From Rhodobacter sp. 24-YEA-8 (GTDB lineage: Bacteria > Pseudomonadota > Alphaproteobacteria > Rhodobacterales > Rhodobacteraceae), in contig NZ_FNSK01000001.1 in the NCBI RefSeq assembly GCF_900105075.1, positions 124,001-188,000 of the forward strand: a stretch of 64,000 nt of DNA, read 5' to 3'. The translations under genes were made by a program, and so were the position numbers. Shown in pieces: positions 60,743 to 64,000 of the stretch. The notes under the pieces were generated by a model. That model searched no databases. It was not told the origin of the DNA and worked only from the letters and a program-made list of their open reading frames with translations. The stretch's first letter is position 1. Every line of letters starts with the position of its first letter.

Positions 60743-61660
60743 TCAGGCGTCGGACGGGTTGCCGCCCAGATGCCTTTCGCCGCGCGCATTTGCCAGGCGC
60801 ATCTGTTTTTCGCGCTCGCGGAAACGGGCGCGATCATCGGGGCTGTATTCCGAGACGCAGGCCGGGCAGCAAACGCCTTCTTCATAGGAGGGGTGCCGGC
60901 GATCTGCGGCCGAAACCGGGCGGCGGCAGGCGCCACAGCTGTGGTAATCGCCGGGAACAAGGCCATGGCCGACCGAGACGCGGCCATCAAAGACATAGCA
61001 TTCGCCCTGCCAGAGCGAGGTTTCCTCGGGGGTCTCTTCAAGATATTTCAGGATGCCGCCTTTCAGGTGGAACACATCCTCCACCCCTTGCGAGATCAGG
61101 TAATTGGTGGATTTCTCGCAGCGGATGCCGCCGGTGCAGAACATCGCAATCCGCTTGTTGTGAAAACGGTCACGGTTCGCCTCCCACCAGGCGGGGAAGT
61201 CGCGGAAGCTTTTCGTGCCGGGGTCGATGGCGCCCTGGAACGTGCCGATGCCCACCTCGTAATCATTCCGGGTGTCGATCACGGCGACATCGGGGGCGGT
61301 GATCATCTCGTTCCATTCGGCGGGCGAGAGGTAATGGCCGACAGAGGCGCGCGGATCGACGCCTTCGACGCCCATGGTGACGATCTCGCGCTTCAGCTTC
61401 ACCTTCATGCGGCCGAAGGGCATCTCCTCCGACTGCGCTTCTTTCCAGTCGAGATCCGCGCAGCCGGGCAGGGCGCGCAGATGCGCCAGCACGGCGTCGA
61501 TGCCCGCACGCGGGCCGGCGATGGTGCCATTCACCCCTTCGGTTGCAAGCAAAAGCGAGCCCCTGACGCCTTCGCGCGCGCAAAGATCCAGCAGGGCCTC
61601 GCGCAGGGCTGCAGGGTCGGGGAAGCTTGTGAAGTGATAGAGGGCTGCGATGGTGATCAT
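60743..61660 (-). CDS. trhO: tRNA uridine(34) hydroxylase TrhO (rhodanese family)
   Basis: A 305-residue rhodanese-domain enzyme of the YceA/TrhO group, which installs ho5U at tRNA position 34. The N-terminal acylphosphatase-like part is ITIAALYHFTSFPDPAALRE; the rhodanese loop holds the catalytic cysteine in RIAMFCTGGIRCEKSTNYLI (near residue 180). CGACRRPVSAADRRH and VCCPACVSEY near the C-terminus look like a zinc-binding Cys cluster. Start ATG 61660 is chosen over the longer frame that crosses into the next gene. Confidence 0.92.
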   Translation of the reverse strand: MITIAALYHFTSFPDPAALREALLDLCAREGVRGSLLLATEGVNGTIAGPRAGIDAVLAHLRALPGCADLDWKEAQSEEMPFGRMKVKLKREIVTMGVEGVDPRASVGHYLSPAEWNEMITAPDVAVIDTRNDYEVGIGTFQGAIDPGTKSFRDFPAWWEANRDRFHNKRIAMFCTGGIRCEKSTNYLISQGVEDVFHLKGGILKYLEETPEETSLWQGECYVFDGRVSVGHGLVPGDYHSCGACRRPVSAADRRHPSYEEGVCCPACVSEYSPDDRARFREREKQMRLANARGERHLGGNPSDA

Positions 61661-61756
61661 AGGCGCGAAATGGACCTCTGGAGGCGCGAAATCAAGCGGA
61701 TTGGTTGACGCAGGCGCCCGCCCGCGTGAGGGTGACCAAAATCCGGAGGGCCTGAG

Positions 61757-62371
61757 ATGCGCGAAACCGATGCGGCGCTGATCGTCATTGATGTTCAGAA
61801 TGACTTCTGCCCCGGCGGCGCATTGGCGGTCGAAGGCGGTCATGAGATCATCGCCGGGATCAATGCGCTGATGCCGGAATTTGGCTGCGTGGTGCTGACC
61901 CAGGACTGGCATCCGGCGGATCACAGCTCTTTCGCCGACAACCATCCGGGTGCAGCGCCGTTTACGGTGACGGAGATGCCCTACGGTCCGCAGGTTCTCT
62001 GGCCGCGCCATTGCGTGATCGGATCGAACGGCGCGGCGTTTCATCCTGACCTCGCGACCGACCCGGCGCAGCTGATCCTCAGAAAGGGGTTTCGCGCCGG
62101 GATCGACAGCTATTCGGCCTTTTTCGAGAATGACCGGGAAACCGCGACCGGACTCGAACCCTGGCTCCGCGCGCGCGGGATCACGACTTTGGTGCTGGCG
62201 GGCCTCGCCACTGATTTCTGTGTGGCCTATTCGGCGCTGGATGCGGTGCGGCTCGGGTTCCGGGTCGAATTGCGCGAGGATCTCAGCCGCGCGATTGATC
62301 TGGACGGCTCGCTGGAAGAGGCGCGGGCGCAAATGACCGATGCGGGCGTCGTGATGGTGGATCCGCGCTGA
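61757..62371 (+). CDS. pncA: Nicotinamidase
   Basis: A 204-residue cysteine hydrolase that converts nicotinamide to nicotinate. The Asp-Lys-Cys triad is visible: LIVIDVQNDFCPGG (Asp), LILRKGFRAGID (Lys) and LATDFCVAYSALDAV (Cys). The metal site is TQDWHPADHSSF (Asp, His, His). It is 77 bp upstream of pncB, and the two work in sequence. Confidence 0.95.
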   Translation: MRETDAALIVIDVQNDFCPGGALAVEGGHEIIAGINALMPEFGCVVLTQDWHPADHSSFADNHPGAAPFTVTEMPYGPQVLWPRHCVIGSNGAAFHPDLATDPAQLILRKGFRAGIDSYSAFFENDRETATGLEPWLRARGITTLVLAGLATDFCVAYSALDAVRLGFRVELREDLSRAIDLDGSLEEARAQMTDAGVVMVDPR

Positions 62372-62447
62372 TATTTCCTGACAGGAATGCTGGACAGTGA
62401 CGCGGGGGGTTGCTTTAACCGCTTCACTGCCCGGAGGAGGCTGAGAC

Positions 62448-63740
62448 ATGGTCGATATCGCAACGCGCGTGCACAATCACAACTGGAAGATTGACCCGAT
62501 TGTCCGGTCTTTGCTGGACACCGATTTCTACAAGTTGTTGATGTGTCAGTCGATTTACCGGAATCGCCCGGATACGAATGTCACCTTCTCGCTGATCAAC
62601 CGCACGAAGTCGGTGCGCCTTGCCGATCTGATCGACGAGGGCGAGCTGCGCGAGCAGCTTGATCATGTGCGTTCGCTGAGCCTGCGCCGCGGTGAAAGCA
62701 CCTGGCTGCGCGGCAATACCTTTTACGGCAAGCGTCAGATGTTCCGCCCGGATTTCATGGAATGGTTCGAGGGGCTGAAACTGCCGCCCTATTACCTGGA
62801 AAAGCGCGACGGCCAGTATGAGCTGACCTTTGAGGGCAAATGGCCCGAAGTCATGCTCTGGGAGATCCCGGCGCTGGCGGTGATCATGGAGCTGCGCTCG
62901 CGCGCTGTGCTGAAGGATATGCACAAATTCGAGCTCCAGGTGCTTTACGCCCGCGCCATGACCCGGCTTTGGGAAAAGGTCGAACGGCTCCGGGCGATCC
63001 CGGGGCTGAAAATGGCCGATTTCGGCACACGCCGGCGGCACAGCTATCTCTGGCAGGACTGGTGCGTCCAAGCGCTGCAGGAGGGGCTGGGAGAGGCCTT
63101 TACCGGCACCTCGAATTGCCTGATCGCGATGAAGCGCGATATCGAGGCGATCGGCACCAACGCGCATGAGCTGCCGATGGTCTATGCGGCGCTGGCGAAG
63201 GATGATGCGGAACTGGCACAGGCGCCCTATCAGGTTCTGGCCGACTGGCATGACGAACATGACGGCAATCTCAGGATGATCCTGCCCGACACATTCGGGA
63301 CCGAGGGTTTCCTGAAGCGCGCGCCTGACTGGCTGGCGGGCTGGACCGGCATCCGGATTGACAGCGGCGACCCGGCGGCGGCGGCAGAGCGTGCGATCCA
63401 GTGGTGGAAAGAGCGCGGCGAAGACCCGCGCGAAAAGCTGGTGATCTTCTCGGACGGGCTGGATGTGGCGATGATCGAAAAGCTGCATATGCAATTCCAG
63501 GGCCGGGTGAAGGTCTCCTTCGGCTGGGGCACCAATCTGACCAATGACTTCCGCGGCTTTGTGCCAAATGACGCGCTGGCGCCGTTCAGCCTTGTCTGCA
63601 AGGCGATTTCGGCCAATGGGCGCCCGACGGTGAAGCTGTCCGACAACCCGAACAAGGCGATGGGGCCTGCGGCGGAAATCGCGCGTTACAAGCGCGTCTT
63701 CGCGGTTGGCGACCAGCAGGCGCAAGAGGTTCTGGTCTGA
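62448..63740 (+). CDS. pncB: Nicotinate phosphoribosyltransferase
   Basis: A 430-residue enzyme that condenses nicotinate with PRPP to give NaMN. A strong ribosome site (GGAGGAGG) precedes ATG 62448. The family's core [55 protein letters not shown] and the phosphorylated-histidine region [16 protein letters not shown] are all present. It completes the two-step Preiss-Handler salvage of nicotinamide with pncA. Confidence 0.95.
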   Translation: MVDIATRVHNHNWKIDPIVRSLLDTDFYKLLMCQSIYRNRPDTNVTFSLINRTKSVRLADLIDEGELREQLDHVRSLSLRRGESTWLRGNTFYGKRQMFRPDFMEWFEGLKLPPYYLEKRDGQYELTFEGKWPEVMLWEIPALAVIMELRSRAVLKDMHKFELQVLYARAMTRLWEKVERLRAIPGLKMADFGTRRRHSYLWQDWCVQALQEGLGEAFTGTSNCLIAMKRDIEAIGTNAHELPMVYAALAKDDAELAQAPYQVLADWHDEHDGNLRMILPDTFGTEGFLKRAPDWLAGWTGIRIDSGDPAAAAERAIQWWKERGEDPREKLVIFSDGLDVAMIEKLHMQFQGRVKVSFGWGTNLTNDFRGFVPNDALAPFSLVCKAISANGRPTVKLSDNPNKAMGPAAEIARYKRVFAVGDQQAQEVLV

Positions 63741-63783
63741 TCAGGCGCATCCCCGGGATCAGGGGCAGAGCGGGAGTATTTCT

Positions 63784-64000
63784 GTGACGGTCAGGCATTT
63801 CTATCTGGCGATGGCGGTCATCGGCACGTTGGTGCCCTGGCTGTTCTTCGGCTCGTTCTTTGCTCTGAACGGTCTCGATATCCCGCTCTTCCTGCAATCG
63901 CTTTTCGCGAACGGTGCTGCAGCGGGTTTTTCCATCGACGTGCTTTTGTCGATCCTCGTCTTCTGGGTCTGGTCCTGGCGGGATGCTGCGCGCAACAGGA
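63784..64000 (+). CDS. DUF2834-family membrane protein (partial)
   Basis: From GTG 63784 (GGGAG 8 nt upstream), 72 residues are in the window and the gene runs off the right edge. VTVRHFYLAMAVIGTLVPWL is a first membrane segment; SIDVLLSILVFWVWSWRDAA a second. I recognise the pattern of DUF2834 (small three-helix membrane proteins). No function is known. Confidence 0.7.
   Translation, partial: MTVRHFYLAMAVIGTLVPWLFFGSFFALNGLDIPLFLQSLFANGAAAGFSIDVLLSILVFWVWSWRDAARNR

Overview
The window is a high-G+C chromosomal segment of an alphaproteobacterium, most likely order Rhodobacterales (Rhodobacter/Paracoccus relatives). I infer this from protein sequences remembered from that group: the single-cysteine DksA, the N-terminally extended ribosomal protein S9, the DUF2927, DUF6478, DUF817 and I78-inhibitor families, and a bluntly coding, heavily overlapping gene style with many ATGA junctions. 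No species can be named from the sequence alone.

Layout. 1-3939: a sugar ABC importer (two permeases and a binding protein, minus strand) with three tandem hairpins inside the operon, a LacI-type operator and a divergent LacI regulator. 3985-6060: three adjoining, multiply frameshifted pseudogenes (enoyl-CoA hydratase, acyl-CoA transferase, Gfo/Idh/MocA oxidoreductase), a dead catabolic cluster. 6094-12518: housekeeping and conserved unknown genes (CHAD protein, alpha/beta hydrolase, DUF817, a phytase-like esterase, CorA). 12658-16530: a fatty-acid beta-oxidation operon, thiolase-cupin-FadJ. 17448-19477: a two-gene unit with a GSCFA protein.

19504-27118 is an island. It starts with an IS3-family element that cut off a KAP P-loop NTPase gene, then carries phage debris (integrase C-terminus, terminase C-terminus, a frameshifted tail tape-measure gene), then a small-gene cassette of lower G+C spacers, and it ends at a tRNA-Gln(UUG) gene. 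In front of the cassette's ribbon-helix-helix protein gene lie four copies of a 23-bp repeat; the cassette's intergenic gaps hold long palindromes. This is the part of the window least like known annotation.

27194-35946: a HI0933-type flavoprotein, a capsule-export pair (kpsE, kpsT) without a visible kpsM, a divergent NhaA antiporter, a uracil-DNA glycosylase-like protein with SseB, then rplM-rpsI and an M48 peptidase. 35985-42101: a Rieske oxygenase, a VWA (CoxE-like) protein with a 55-residue membrane protein, a DUF2927 lipoprotein, the MoxR ATPase that normally partners VWA proteins, and dksA. 42244-53697: a flavin monooxygenase, xthA, pheT, a lipoprotein, a DUF6478 pair, a succinate:acetate-type CoA-transferase preceded by a cluster of GTATGC boxes, ybaK-map, and a molybdopterin-binding-domain protein with a GNAT acetyltransferase. 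53753-64000: an OmpA-family protein, a LysR regulator, a secreted EF-hand protein, cytochrome c', an IS5-type transposase relic, two tandem I78-type inhibitor lipoproteins, glutathione-dependent formaldehyde dehydrogenase, trhO, and the NAD salvage pair pncA-pncB followed by a truncated DUF2834 gene.

Family assignments rest on motifs and remembered family sequence, not on searches.
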